Origin: Chitinophagaceae bacterium
Lineage (GTDB): Bacteria; Bacteroidota; Bacteroidia; Chitinophagales; Chitinophagaceae
Direction: 5' to 3'
DNA: 64,000 bases
Assembly (NCBI GenBank): GCA_020403425.1
Contig: JADBXR010000010.1
Location: 1 to 64,000, forward strand
A program made the translations under genes and the position numbers. Below the pieces are notes generated by a model that did no database searches, was not told where the DNA came from, and saw only the letters and a program-made list of their open reading frames with translations. This document shows, one piece after another, positions 44,277-53,011 of this stretch (positions are counted from its first letter, which is position 1; each line of letters starts with the position of its first letter).

Positions 44277-45138
44277 CAGAAAGCTTGCATACTTCCTTCG
44301 GCCGGATGCCTTTCTCGGTGTTATGCAGGGTGCAGCATTCGTTCACGGGGTCGTGTTCGAAATAGAGGATATAGTCCTTGTCCACAGCTTCCTGTAAAAA
44401 GCTTTTTTTCTCCTGCAGGGTGGTTAGCGGGAACATATCATAGGCCATTACATAGGGTAGGGGAATATGGCCAACGGAAGGCAGCAGATCGGCCATATAC
44501 ACCAGTGTTTTTCCCCCAAAGCTGATCTGGGGCAGCATCATTTTATCGGTATGGCCATTGACAAAACGGATGATTATGTTCTCGGAAAAAGGGATACTGC
44601 TTAGCAAGCCATTGGGATCCATGCCCTTTTCCGGAACTTCAATGAACTCCAGCTGGCCGCTTTCTTTGATGGGCAGGATATTTTCTTTCAGGAAAGAGGC
44701 TTTTTCCCGGTCATTGGGCGAAGTGGCCCATTTCCAATGGTCCTCGTTGCTCCAGTAGACCGCATTGGGAAACGCCGGTACCAGCAGGTCGCCTTCCCGA
44801 ACAATACTGCCCCCGCAATGATCAAAATGGAGGTGGGTCAAAATCACATCCGTGATATCGGCCCTGGTAAAACCATGCCTGGCCAGCGATGAATCAAGGG
44901 TATCGTTCCCGTGTAGGTAATAGTGCCCGAAGAATTTGGCATCCTGTTTGTCGCCCATGCCATTATCTATGAGAATGCGGCGGTTGCCGTCCTCGATCAG
45001 TAAGGAACGCAGTGCCCAGGGACACATATTGTTCTCATCCGATGGGTTCAGTTTGTTCCAGATGCTCTTGGGTACCACGCCAAACATGGCGCCACCATCG
45101 AGCTTAAAATAACCGGTATTGATGGTATAGAGTTGCAT
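44269..45138 (-). CDS. Metallo-beta-lactamase-fold hydrolase
   Basis: A 289-aa cytoplasmic MBL-fold enzyme. The metal-binding motif HLHFDHCGG matches HxHxDH with a Cys beside it. Further ligands are the His in FVNGHTDKM and in YFEHDP. The arrangement (KSIWNKLNPSDENNMCPWALRSLLIEDGNRRILIDNGMG) is like the quorum-quenching-lactonase/AttM branch, but substrate is unknown. It starts 1 bp after the MFS gene ends and is surely co-transcribed with it. Confidence 0.88.
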   Translation of the reverse strand: MQLYTINTGYFKLDGGAMFGVVPKSIWNKLNPSDENNMCPWALRSLLIEDGNRRILIDNGMGDKQDAKFFGHYYLHGNDTLDSSLARHGFTRADITDVILTHLHFDHCGGSIVREGDLLVPAFPNAVYWSNEDHWKWATSPNDREKASFLKENILPIKESGQLEFIEVPEKGMDPNGLLSSIPFSENIIIRFVNGHTDKMMLPQISFGGKTLVYMADLLPSVGHIPLPYVMAYDMFPLTTLQEKKSFLQEAVDKDYILYFEHDPVNECCTLHNTEKGIRPKEVCKLSEL

Positions 45139-45139
45139 G

Positions 45140-46456
45140 TTAATTCACTTGTCCCTGTTTATGGTTCCTTACAGAAGCAAAGATCAGCAATACCAGGCCA
45201 ATGGCAAAGAAAACCACCAGCGCCAGTACCGAATTCCTTTGTGAACCGCTGATCTCATTGATATAACCGAAGCTGAACATGCCGATCACGATCGCGATCT
45301 TCTCGGTCACGTCGTAGAAACTGAAAAACGAAGTGGTATCGTGTGTTTCAGGCATTAATTTGGCATAGGTACTGCGGCTGAGCGACTGGATACCTCCCAT
45401 CACAAAGCCCACCACTACTGCCAGCCCATAGAATTCATTGATGCCATCCCTGGGTAAGAGGTAGCCGATCACGCATAATACGATCCAGAGCGATACCGTG
45501 ACCATCAGCGCCCGGAAATTGCCGATCGCATCAGATAGCCTTGCGATGAGGTAGGCGCCCGGAATAGCCACCAGCTGAATGATGAGGATGGCAATGATCA
45601 GATTGGTAGTGGGTATGTTCAATTCGCTCTTTCCATACAATGTGGCTGCCAGCATAACGGTCTGCACGCCCATGTTGTAAAAGAAAAAAGCGCCCAGGTA
45701 CCTTTTCAGTACGGGCATATGGCTCAATTGTTTCCATACTTTGTTCAGCTCGCGGTAGCCATAGGTGAAGATGCTTCCATGATCGCTTTTTTTGGCAAGC
45801 GGGGTGCCTTTGGGTAAACGGTTCAGCGCAAACTGTCCAAAGCCCCACCACCAGACGCCTACCAACAGGAAAGATATCTGGGACGCTTTACCTACGGTGA
45901 TGCCAAACAGGTCAGGCTTCAGTACAAATACGAAACAGATGATCTGCAGGATCACGCTGCCAATATACCCCATGGCAAATCCTTTGGCGCTTACCTTGTC
46001 CTGGTCTTCCGGCGCGGCGATCTCGGGCAGGTAGGAATTATAAAATACCAGACTGCCCCAGAAGCCGATACAGGCCATGATCAGGCATACCAAGCCATAG
46101 GCCAGGTTATGCGAATCAAAGAAGAACAAGGCACTGCAGGCGATACTGCCCATGGTACAGAAAAAGAAAAGGAACTGTTTTTTATTGCCCTTGTAATCAG
46201 CAATGGAGGAAAGCAATGGAGATATGAAAGCTACCACCAAAAAAGCGATGCCCAGGGCATACTGGTAAAGAGAGGTGTTCACGAACTCCCTCCCGAACAG
46301 TTGAACCGTATCGTTGGAAGTGGCATCATTGTTATCGCCGGTCACCGCTTCGTAGTAGGCTGGAAATATGGTGGATGTGATGACCAGGTTGTATACGCTG
46401 TTGGCCCAGTCGTACATGGCCCAGCCATTGATGACTTTCTTTGGGGCAGTCTTCAT
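45140..46456 (-). CDS. MFS transporter, UMF1 (Atg22-like) family
   Basis: A 438-aa, 12-helix membrane transporter. The N-terminal VINGWAMYDWANSVYNLVITSTIFPAYY is diagnostic of the UMF1 family, as are the FGMGGIQSLSRSTYAKLMP-like (VMGGIQSLSRSTYAKLMPE) segment in the second half and TSFFSFYDVTEKIAIVIG. Substrate is unknown in bacteria. It precedes the MBL hydrolase by 1 bp, which suggests the imported or exported compound may be the hydrolase substrate or product. Confidence 0.9.
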   Translation of the reverse strand: MKTAPKKVINGWAMYDWANSVYNLVITSTIFPAYYEAVTGDNNDATSNDTVQLFGREFVNTSLYQYALGIAFLVVAFISPLLSSIADYKGNKKQFLFFFCTMGSIACSALFFFDSHNLAYGLVCLIMACIGFWGSLVFYNSYLPEIAAPEDQDKVSAKGFAMGYIGSVILQIICFVFVLKPDLFGITVGKASQISFLLVGVWWWGFGQFALNRLPKGTPLAKKSDHGSIFTYGYRELNKVWKQLSHMPVLKRYLGAFFFYNMGVQTVMLAATLYGKSELNIPTTNLIIAILIIQLVAIPGAYLIARLSDAIGNFRALMVTVSLWIVLCVIGYLLPRDGINEFYGLAVVVGFVMGGIQSLSRSTYAKLMPETHDTTSFFSFYDVTEKIAIVIGMFSFGYINEISGSQRNSVLALVVFFAIGLVLLIFASVRNHKQGQVN

Positions 46457-46570
46457 GTAGCAGTAGTTGAGAATTAAAAATTAAACATTATTTCTGATAT
46501 GGCGCAGGTATTCCTCGCTGCTCAGTCATGACGGGGAATCAGGGTTCCCATTCTTAATGCCCAATCCCAA

Positions 46571-47368
46571 TTATTTGAGGTATCCGGTAAGTACCAACGC
46601 CAGCAGAACTGCACCAACGATCACCCGGTACCAGCCAAACAGCCGGAAACCGTGTTTCTGCAGGAAACCGATGAAGAATTTGATGGCCAGTAAGGCCACG
46701 ATAAAAGCCACGAGGTTACCCACTGCCAGTACCATCAGGTTATGTTTGTCGAACAACAGGTCGGGACTGTCCTTATACGCTTTCAGCAACTTGTAACCGG
46801 TTGCAGCGGCCATGGTGGGTACCGCCAGGAAAAATGAGAATTCTGCGGCCAGGTTACGTGTCAGTTTCTGCTGCATACCTCCTATGATACTGGCCGCACT
46901 GCGGCTGATACCGGGGATCATGGCCACACATTGCCAGATACCGATGGTGAAGGCTTTGAAGAAACTGATGTTTTCTTCTTTCTCGATGGTGTGCTGTTGA
47001 AAGAGCTTGTCAATGAACAACAGGATAAAACCACCCACCAGCATGGTAATGGAGACCGTTAACGGGCTTTCCAGCAGTTCGTCGATCTTGTCTGAAAAAA
47101 AAGCGCCCAATGCCAGCGCCGGTATTACGGCAACGATCAGTTTGAAATAGAAATTGAAACGGTTCAGCGGAAAAAATTTTTTCCAGTACAGTACCACCAC
47201 AGAAAGTATGGCGCCGAACTGGATGGCCACTTCGAACAGTTTGGTAAAAGGGTCGCTGGAGATCTGCAGGAAAGAACTGGCAATGATCATATGCCCGGTG
47301 GAAGAAATGGGCAGGAACTCGGTAAGGCCTTCTACAATGGCAATGATCACGGCTTCAAAAATCGTCAT
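46571..47368 (-). CDS. uppP: Undecaprenyl-diphosphatase UppP/BacA
   Basis: Membrane phosphatase that recycles undecaprenyl diphosphate for cell-wall synthesis and gives bacitracin tolerance. From the ATG at 47368 it is 265 aa, with the catalytic [15 protein letters not shown] and the second motif [12 protein letters not shown], and about eight membrane helices. The ORF-track start at 47452 adds 28 residues ([14 protein letters not shown]) translated from element F and is not part of the protein. It is downstream of ftsX-DUF3098 in a common Bacteroidota order but separated by element F and a terminator. Confidence 0.95.
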   Translation of the reverse strand: MTIFEAVIIAIVEGLTEFLPISSTGHMIIASSFLQISSDPFTKLFEVAIQFGAILSVVVLYWKKFFPLNRFNFYFKLIVAVIPALALGAFFSDKIDELLESPLTVSITMLVGGFILLFIDKLFQQHTIEKEENISFFKAFTIGIWQCVAMIPGISRSAASIIGGMQQKLTRNLAAEFSFFLAVPTMAAATGYKLLKAYKDSPDLLFDKHNLMVLAVGNLVAFIVALLAIKFFIGFLQKHGFRLFGWYRVIVGAVLLALVLTGYLK

Positions 47369-47377
47369 AGTTGGGTA

Positions 47378-47458
47378 GTTTGAGTGGATGAGTGGATGAG
47401 TGAATGAGTGAATGAGTGAATGGACAATACAATGTAGATAGGATACATTCACTCATCC
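47378..47458. repeat. 8-mer inverted-repeat element F upstream of uppP
   Basis: The left arm 47381-47421 is five octamers GAGTGGAT/GAGTGAAT. The right arm CATTCACTCATCC (47446-47458) pairs perfectly with 47394-47406 (13 nt). It lies directly before the uppP start and directly after the 21-bp terminator hairpin. Confidence 0.82.
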
Positions 47459-47460
47459 TT

Positions 47461-47504
47461 TCAATACAATAAAAGCGGTGCTGGCACCGCTTTTATTGTA
47501 TTGA
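47461..47504 (-). terminator. Terminator with perfect 21-bp arms after DUF3098
   Basis: Arms 47461-47481 and 47484-47504 are perfect reverse complements (GC core AGCGGTGC, AT-rich base CAATACAATA), with a 2-nt centre. The T-rich strand follows the core in both directions, so it could act bidirectionally. It lies 32 bp past the DUF3098 stop. Confidence 0.85.
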
Positions 47505-47535
47505 GTTTTTTCGGGAGATCGCATCTGTGCCGGGT

Positions 47536-47784
47536 TTAGGCAGCTTTAGGTTTTTTGAAGATGGCATAGATCTCTATCAGCAGGCCCAGTACGATCAGGA
47601 TAGGGGCAATGGTGATACGGGTAGTGCCATATACCTCATTGGTATCAAATACTTTTGGGTCAGCACTTTTGCCGCCGCTCATCAGGAACATGCCCAAGGC
47701 AATCACCGCACCACCGATCAGCATCCAGGTATAATTGTCCTTGGTAAATAAGGTTGAGTTTACGTTTTGTTTTTGCTCGCTCAT
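47536..47784 (-). CDS. DUF3098 family small membrane protein
   Basis: An 82-aa protein with two transmembrane helices (YTWMLIGGAVIALGMFLMSGG and ITIAPILIVLGLLIEIYAIF) joined by a short polar loop. This is the DUF3098 pattern, a family usually found directly after ftsX in Bacteroidota, as here. It may assist FtsX or division, but no function is proven. The gap to ftsX holds the GGGGTTT element. Confidence 0.85.
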   Translation of the reverse strand: MSEQKQNVNSTLFTKDNYTWMLIGGAVIALGMFLMSGGKSADPKVFDTNEVYGTTRITIAPILIVLGLLIEIYAIFKKPKAA

Positions 47785-47820
47785 GGTATTGTTTTGTAAG
47801 AGTGTAAGATAGGATTTTAG

Positions 47821-47893
47821 TTTGGGGTTTGGGGTTTGGGGTTAGTAGGAGGTTGCAAAAAAACACCCAACCCCAAACCCCAAACTCCAAACT
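47821..47893. repeat. GGGGTTT heptamer inverted-repeat element G
   Basis: The left arm is three GGGGTTT-type heptamers (47821-47843). The right arm is AACCCCAAACCCCAAAC and a degenerate continuation (47869-47893). The perfect arm pairing is 16 nt (47828-47843 with 47869-47884). It has three GGGG runs within 17 nt on the plus strand, so G-quadruplex formation is conceivable. It lies between ftsX and DUF3098. Confidence 0.85.
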
Positions 47894-47894
47894 G

Positions 47895-48770
47895 CTAATA
47901 TAAATCGTCCAGTTTCATCTTCAGGTATTTCATCACGCTCCTGTGTGTGCTGTAAACGGAGATGCCGATGCCGAGAACGATGAGTCCGCCAAAGAGAATA
48001 AGGGTGAGTTTGGTGTCGCGCACCGCTTTTAATGGTTCGAACTGGCTTTCTGCCCAGCTGATGATCGAGAAAAGCAGTACGATGGCGATGCCTGAACTGA
48101 TCAGTCCATTGATCAGCGCCCGGATATTCAGCGGTTTTACGATGAAACCACGGGTGGCTCCCACCATCTGCATGGTTTTGATCAGGAATCGGTTACTGAA
48201 CATGGCCAGGCGGATCGTATTATCGATACTGAAAGTTACGATCAGGCATAGGATGATCGCCACCACCAGGAATACCAGGCCTATTTTGGAAGCCCTCTCA
48301 TTCAGGTTGTTCACCAGCTTTTGCGGATATTTCAGGTCGGTGATCTGGTTGCCATATACGGCCATCAGGTTGGCCGAGATCCTGGCCAGGCTGTCGTTGT
48401 TCACGTAATTGGCCTTGGCATAAAAATCAATGCTCTCCGGCAGGGGGTTATCTTTCAGTATCTGCGCCCAGTCCTCATTGTTCTCACTGTTCCAGATCTG
48501 CCGGGCCATGGTCTTGTCCACATAGGTCACATTCTTGGCAAAAGGCTGGTTGGCTATGTATTGCTGTATCTGGCCGATCGTATCCTTGTTCTGTGTACGG
48601 AGATAGGCGCTCAGTCGGATATCTTCCTTGAACGCATTTCCTACCGAGTTGATGTTGAGAAAAAACCAACCCATGATACCCATGATCAGTAATACCAGCG
48701 CCACACCGATAATGCTGTACAGGTAATTGGGTTTACTCCGTTTCATGGATGATTTTCCGATAACTGACAT
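47895..48770 (-). CDS. ftsX: Cell division protein FtsX
   Basis: Membrane subunit of the FtsEX complex that activates septal peptidoglycan hydrolases. The 291-aa product has an N-terminal helix (about 20-42), a periplasmic loop (about 45-160, NSVGNAFKEDIRLSAYLRTQ) and three further helices in the FtsX permease domain (LVFLVVAIILCLIVTFSIDNTIRLAM, GLISSGIAIVLLFSII, LTLILFGGLIVLGIGISVYST). ftsE is not in the window. It is divergent from leuS. Confidence 0.93.
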   Translation of the reverse strand: MSVIGKSSMKRSKPNYLYSIIGVALVLLIMGIMGWFFLNINSVGNAFKEDIRLSAYLRTQNKDTIGQIQQYIANQPFAKNVTYVDKTMARQIWNSENNEDWAQILKDNPLPESIDFYAKANYVNNDSLARISANLMAVYGNQITDLKYPQKLVNNLNERASKIGLVFLVVAIILCLIVTFSIDNTIRLAMFSNRFLIKTMQMVGATRGFIVKPLNIRALINGLISSGIAIVLLFSIISWAESQFEPLKAVRDTKLTLILFGGLIVLGIGISVYSTHRSVMKYLKMKLDDLY

Positions 48771-48822
48771 TCTTGCAAAAAATTTAATGTGTTTGGGTCA
48801 GGAAACAGGGGCCGGACCGGGA

Positions 48823-48830
48823 CAAATGTA
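48823..48830 (-). promoter_or_regulatory. TAnnTTTG -7 element for ftsX
   Basis: The minus strand reads TACATTTG, 52 nt upstream of the ftsX ATG at 48770. Confidence 0.5.
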
Positions 48831-48851
48831 CGGTTTTGAAGCCTAAAGACT

Positions 48852-48859
48852 TACATTTG
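48852..48859 (+). promoter_or_regulatory. TAnnTTTG -7 element for leuS, long leader
   Basis: TACATTTG at 48852-48859, 21 bp from the divergent ftsX element. It would give leuS an untranslated leader of about 190 nt containing the 12-bp palindrome CCTGCCGGCAGG (48977-48988). Confidence 0.5.
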
Positions 48860-49054
48860 CAGCCACCCTAACGATCAATTTGCTGTTGAAAAATAGCGCA
48901 TTCCTGCCGGAATTGGGTTAAAGAATTGTTAGGATTCCCCTGCCCGATACCGGCTCTTGCAGCCGCTGTTGTTGTACCTGCCGGCAGGCAAACGGTTCAA
49001 TATCCAGCAAAATCAGCAACAACTAAGTAAAACTCCCGTTAACGGACAAAGAAT

Positions 49055-51859
49055 ATGGAATACGATTTCAGGAAAATTGAAAAAGAATGGCAGGCACAAT
49101 GGAAACAGAACGGTGCCTATCGTGTAAAGAATGACTTCAGCAAGCCGAAATGTTATGTGCTGGATATGTTCCCTTACCCCAGTGGCGCTGGTTTGCATGT
49201 GGGGCATCCCCTGGGTTATATCGCTTCGGATATCTACAGCCGTTACAAAAGACTGAAAGGATTCAATGTATTGCATCCCATGGGGTATGATGCATTCGGA
49301 TTGCCCGCAGAACAATATGCCATTGAACATGGTGTACATCCCGCCAAAAGTACCGTACAGAATATCGACACCTTCCGCAAACAGCTGGACAATATCGGAT
49401 TCTGTTATGATTGGGACCGTGAAGTGCGTACCTGCGAACCGGGTTATTATAAATGGACGCAATGGATCTTCCTGCAACTTTTCAATAGCTTCTTCAACCG
49501 GGCAACACGCAAAGCAGAACCGATCTCGGAACTGACAGCTGAATTTGAAAAGAATGGCAATACGGGGCATGCATGTCCCGGCGATGCCAGCATCAGCTTT
49601 ACTGCGGAACAATGGAAGGGGTACACAGAAAAAGAGAAACAGGACGTATTGATGAACTACCGCCTGGCATTCTGCGGTTACGGCGAAGTGAACTGGTGCG
49701 AGGCCCTGGGAACCGTACTGGCCAATGATGAAGTGGTGAATGGAGTGAGCGAACGCGGCGGACATCCGGTAGTGAAAAAGAAACTGCGCCAATGGTACCT
49801 CCGCATCACTGAATATGCGGATCGTTTGCTGGAGGGTTTGGAGACCATCGAATTCTCCGAAGCCATGAAAGAGATGCAGACCAACTGGATCGGTAAATCG
49901 TATGGGGCTGAGATCGATTTTAAGATCGTGAGTGGTGAGTCGTCAGGCGTGAGTGAGCAAGTTACTGCGCACACTTCACCACTCACCGTCTACACCACCC
50001 GCCCCGATACCATTTTTGGTGTGGATTTCATGGTCATCGCGCCCGAACATGAACTCATTGAGAGCATCACTACGCCTGGGCAGAAACAGGCAGTGGAGGA
50101 ATACATCACGTATGTAAAAAGCCGCAGCGACCGAGAGCGACAGGCCGAGAAAAAGATCAGCGGTTGTTTTACAGGGGCCTATGCGGTGAACCCGTTCAAC
50201 GGAAAACAGATCCCGATCTGGATCTCTGAATACGTGCTGGCCGGATATGGAACCGGAGCCATCATGGGTGTGCCCTGTGGTGATGAGCGCGATCATAAGT
50301 TCGCCAAACATTTCAATATCCCGATCACCAATATCATCGGTGAACAGTATAACGGTGTGGATGCCAACCCCACCAAAGATGCTAAACTGGAGAACAGTGA
50401 GTTCCTGGATGGGGTAGTGATGCGTGACGCCATCGGCATTGTGAATGCGAAGCTGGAGGAAATGGGGATCGGTAAAAAGAAAGTGAATTACAAGATGCGT
50501 GATGCCGCTTTCAGCCGCCAGCGTTATTGGGGTGAACCTTTCCCGATCCAATGGAAGAACGGGGTGGCCGTTCCGCTGAATGAAACGGAATTACCTTTGC
50601 TGCTTCCGGAAGTGGACAGTTACAGCCCGGGACCGGAAGGTGAGGGCCCACTGGCCAATATCCCGGCCTGGGTAGCCAAAGAGCTGGAAACGAATACCAT
50701 GCCCGGTTATGCCGGCAGTAGCTGGTATTTTCTGCGGTATATGGATCCGCACAATACCGAAACTTTCTGCGACCGGAAACTGAGTGATTACTGGAATCAG
50801 GTAGACCTGTATATCGGCGGAACCGAACATGCCGTGGGGCACCTGCTGTATAGCCGTATGTGGACCAAAGTATTGTTCGATCTGGGACATATCGGTTTCG
50901 ACGAACCTTTCCGAAAACTGTTGAACCAGGGTATGATACAGGGTAGTTCGCGATTTGTGTATCGCCTGAAAGGAACACAAAAGTTTGTATCGCTTGGCCT
51001 GATCAATAACAAAACCTACGAGCTTGACCAGACGGATCCGATCCGTGTTGATGTAAATTTTGTAGATGGCGTTGAGCTTGACCTGGAAGCGTTTAAGAAA
51101 TGGCGGAATGGAGAGTATGCCAATGCCGAATTCATTTTGGAAGATGGAAAATATATCTGCGGTTCAGAGGTTGAGAAGATGTCCAAGTCCAAGTTCAATA
51201 CCGTAAACCCGGATGACCTTGTAGATAAATTCGGCGCCGATACGTTCCGTATGTACGAGATGTTCCTTGGCCCGGTAGACCAGAGTAAACCCTGGGATAC
51301 CAAGGGTATTGAAGGGGTACACCGTTTCCTCAAAAAACTCTGGCGTTTGTTCTTTGATGAAGTGAAGGGTAAGATCTGGACCGATGAAAAAGCCACTGCC
51401 GAGGAACTGAAAGTGTTGCACCGGACCATCCGTAAGATCGAGGAAGACACCGAACGGTTCAGTTTTAACACTGCGGTCAGTGCCTTTATGATCTGTGTAA
51501 ATGAACTGTCAGACCTGAAATGCCATAAGCGTGAAATACTGGAACCGCTGGTGATCATGGTCACTTCTTACGCTCCGCACATCAGTGAAGAGCTCTGGAA
51601 GGCGCTTGGCAATGAAAATTCTGTGCTGGATGCCGCATTTCCTACATATGAAGAAAAATATACGATCGAATCTTCGAAGGAATATCCTGTGAGTATCAAC
51701 GGGAAAGTGCGTACCAATATTAACATTGCTTTAGATGCAACTGCGGAGCAGGTTCAGGAAATTACACTGGCCAATGAACTGGTGCAGAAATGGATGGAGG
51801 GCAAGGCCCTGAAAAAATTCATTTTTGTGAAAGGGAAAATGATCAATGTGGTTATTTAG
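49055..51859 (+). CDS. leuS: Leucyl-tRNA synthetase with in-frame repeat insertion
   Basis: Class I synthetase that charges tRNA-Leu and edits Ile/Val errors. The 934-aa protein has the HIGH-type motif SGAGLHVGHPLGY, the CP1 editing domain with YTTRPDTIFGVDFM, the catalytic KMSKS loop (VEKMSKSKFN) and the anticodon-binding C-terminus. Residues about 292-311 (VSGESSGVSEQVTAHTSPLT) are translated from heptamer element H, inserted in frame just before the TTRPDT strand of the editing domain. The insertion leaves all recognised motifs intact, so the enzyme is presumably functional. Confidence 0.97.
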   Translation: MEYDFRKIEKEWQAQWKQNGAYRVKNDFSKPKCYVLDMFPYPSGAGLHVGHPLGYIASDIYSRYKRLKGFNVLHPMGYDAFGLPAEQYAIEHGVHPAKSTVQNIDTFRKQLDNIGFCYDWDREVRTCEPGYYKWTQWIFLQLFNSFFNRATRKAEPISELTAEFEKNGNTGHACPGDASISFTAEQWKGYTEKEKQDVLMNYRLAFCGYGEVNWCEALGTVLANDEVVNGVSERGGHPVVKKKLRQWYLRITEYADRLLEGLETIEFSEAMKEMQTNWIGKSYGAEIDFKIVSGESSGVSEQVTAHTSPLTVYTTRPDTIFGVDFMVIAPEHELIESITTPGQKQAVEEYITYVKSRSDRERQAEKKISGCFTGAYAVNPFNGKQIPIWISEYVLAGYGTGAIMGVPCGDERDHKFAKHFNIPITNIIGEQYNGVDANPTKDAKLENSEFLDGVVMRDAIGIVNAKLEEMGIGKKKVNYKMRDAAFSRQRYWGEPFPIQWKNGVAVPLNETELPLLLPEVDSYSPGPEGEGPLANIPAWVAKELETNTMPGYAGSSWYFLRYMDPHNTETFCDRKLSDYWNQVDLYIGGTEHAVGHLLYSRMWTKVLFDLGHIGFDEPFRKLLNQGMIQGSSRFVYRLKGTQKFVSLGLINNKTYELDQTDPIRVDVNFVDGVELDLEAFKKWRNGEYANAEFILEDGKYICGSEVEKMSKSKFNTVNPDDLVDKFGADTFRMYEMFLGPVDQSKPWDTKGIEGVHRFLKKLWRLFFDEVKGKIWTDEKATAEELKVLHRTIRKIEEDTERFSFNTAVSAFMICVNELSDLKCHKREILEPLVIMVTSYAPHISEELWKALGNENSVLDAAFPTYEEKYTIESSKEYPVSINGKVRTNINIALDATAEQVQEITLANELVQKWMEGKALKKFIFVKGKMINVVI
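49928..49986. repeat. Heptamer element H inside leuS
   Basis: The left words GTGAGTG, GTGAGTC, GTCAGGC, GTGAGTG start in register with the leuS codons. The right arm is TTCACCACTCACC. The perfect arm pairing is 11 nt (49928-49938 with 49976-49986). The third heptamer has TCA where GTGAG would place an in-frame TGA. The element keeps the leuS frame open through all of its length. Confidence 0.88.
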
Positions 51860-51914
51860 GTCTGAACTTTTGAAAGGTTTGGAACTTTTCAAAAGCAAAC
51901 TAAAACTCCGTATA

Positions 51915-52196
51915 ATGAAGAGAAATTTTACACTGACAGCTATCCTTTGTGCCGTTCTTTTTGTGAACATAGCCAAAGCCACTGATCACAAGGATTCTGT
52001 GCAGCAACAGCTGAAGGCCAAACTGGAGTTGATGGAAAAACATATCCAGCAATTGCAGGCCGAAGTGAGGATACTTCGTGAATCTGATCGTACACAACAA
52101 GCCGAGTTGACCGCTATCAAAGAGGCAGCGCCCGCTGCCAGGACCAAAAAACTGGTCATCGACCGAAGGGGCAGCAAACAGGCCAGTTTTCAGTAA
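51915..52196 (+). CDS. Small secreted coiled-coil protein
   Basis: From the ATG at 51915, 93 aa: signal peptide 1-22 (TLTAILCAVLFVNIAKA), then a charged coiled coil (about 25-70, SVQQQLKAKLELMEKHIQQLQAEVRIL) and a basic tail. The ORF-track start at 51846 overlaps leuS and would bury the signal peptide. Possibly lipid- or peptidoglycan-layer structural. No family recognised. A hairpin follows its stop. Confidence 0.75.
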   Translation: MKRNFTLTAILCAVLFVNIAKATDHKDSVQQQLKAKLELMEKHIQQLQAEVRILRESDRTQQAELTAIKEAAPAARTKKLVIDRRGSKQASFQ

Positions 52197-52205
52197 CAAA
52201 ATAGC

Positions 52206-52242
52206 ACGACCGATTTGGGAGCACCATGCCCAAAGCGGTCGT
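52206..52242 (+). terminator. Hairpin after the coiled-coil gene
   Basis: ACGACCG (52206-52212) pairs with CGGTCGT (52236-52242) and TTTGGG with CCCAAA inside it, around a 9-nt loop. The T-tract is poor, so it may be an RNA-stabilising hairpin or a weak terminator. Confidence 0.55.
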
Positions 52243-52290
52243 TGAAAACCGGGGTTCCTTTTCTTGCCGCTGCGATAGTAACTTTACGGC

Positions 52291-52992
52291 ATGTTACCAC
52301 AATTGCTTCAACAATACCAGCCGGATTTTTCTCCTGTCGTTCCATTTGATCCGGCAAATGACCGATTATCACTGCTGGATTTTACCGAAACCAATACCGA
52401 TCTTACGGCCCATGTAGTAGAAGATACCGCAGTATTCTCTGCCTTTGTTTCAGCACAGCTGGAAGCAGCAGGTGCGCGTTATGGCATTGGCGGTTACAAT
52501 GAGCACCGTACCGTTTATAGCAGAAGCAGGGTGTTTGATGCACCTGCCGGCGAGGAACCGCGGCGCTTACACCTGGGGATTGATATCTGGGGCAAAGCTG
52601 GAACATGTGTATATGCACCGTTGGCTGGACGGGTGCACAGTTTTGCTTTCAATGACCGCTTCGGTGATTATGGTGCCACGATCATCTTGCAACACCGTTT
52701 GGAGGATCAGCTGTTTCACACACTGTACGGACATTTATCTGTTCAGGACCTGGATGGATTGACCGAAGGCAAAACGATTCAGGCAGGCGAACTGATCGCT
52801 CATTTTGGCGAACCTGCCGAGAATGGCCATTGGCCGCCACACCTGCATTTTCAGCTGATCGTAGAAATGGGAGAGAATATAGGTGATTATCCCGGCGTGT
52901 GTAAGTTCAGCGAAAGAGAAAACTACCTTTCTAATTGTCCCGATCCGGACCTGATACTGGATATGATGCGTTTTGCTGTTCCTGCAAAGTAA
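52291..52992 (+). CDS. M23-family metallopeptidase (LytM-like)
   Basis: A 233-aa protein with a C-terminal LytM domain: HLGIDIWGKAGTCVYAPLAGRVHSF (first zinc ligands H and D), TLYGHL (catalytic-type His), and the final HLHFQL (HxH). All four ligand positions are present, so it is probably an active peptidoglycan endopeptidase. No signal peptide is visible, which is unusual for such an enzyme; either it is exported by another route or it acts on something else. It stands alone 94 bp after the coiled-coil gene. Confidence 0.87.
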   Translation: MLPQLLQQYQPDFSPVVPFDPANDRLSLLDFTETNTDLTAHVVEDTAVFSAFVSAQLEAAGARYGIGGYNEHRTVYSRSRVFDAPAGEEPRRLHLGIDIWGKAGTCVYAPLAGRVHSFAFNDRFGDYGATIILQHRLEDQLFHTLYGHLSVQDLDGLTEGKTIQAGELIAHFGEPAENGHWPPHLHFQLIVEMGENIGDYPGVCKFSERENYLSNCPDPDLILDMMRFAVPAK

Positions 52993-53011
52993 TGGTAAGA
53001 GGCAATTGACC

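Noticed and set aside
46457-46570. AATTAAAAATTAAACATT words between uppP and the MFS gene as a further inverted element
   Set aside because: Some AT-rich repetition and an ATTCTTAATGCCCAATCCCAATT counterpart exist, but no arm pairing longer than a few bases was found.
48860-49054. T-box riboswitch in the leuS leader
   Set aside because: No T-box sequence (AGGGUGGNACCGCG) or specifier-loop structure is visible, and T-boxes are not expected in Bacteroidota.
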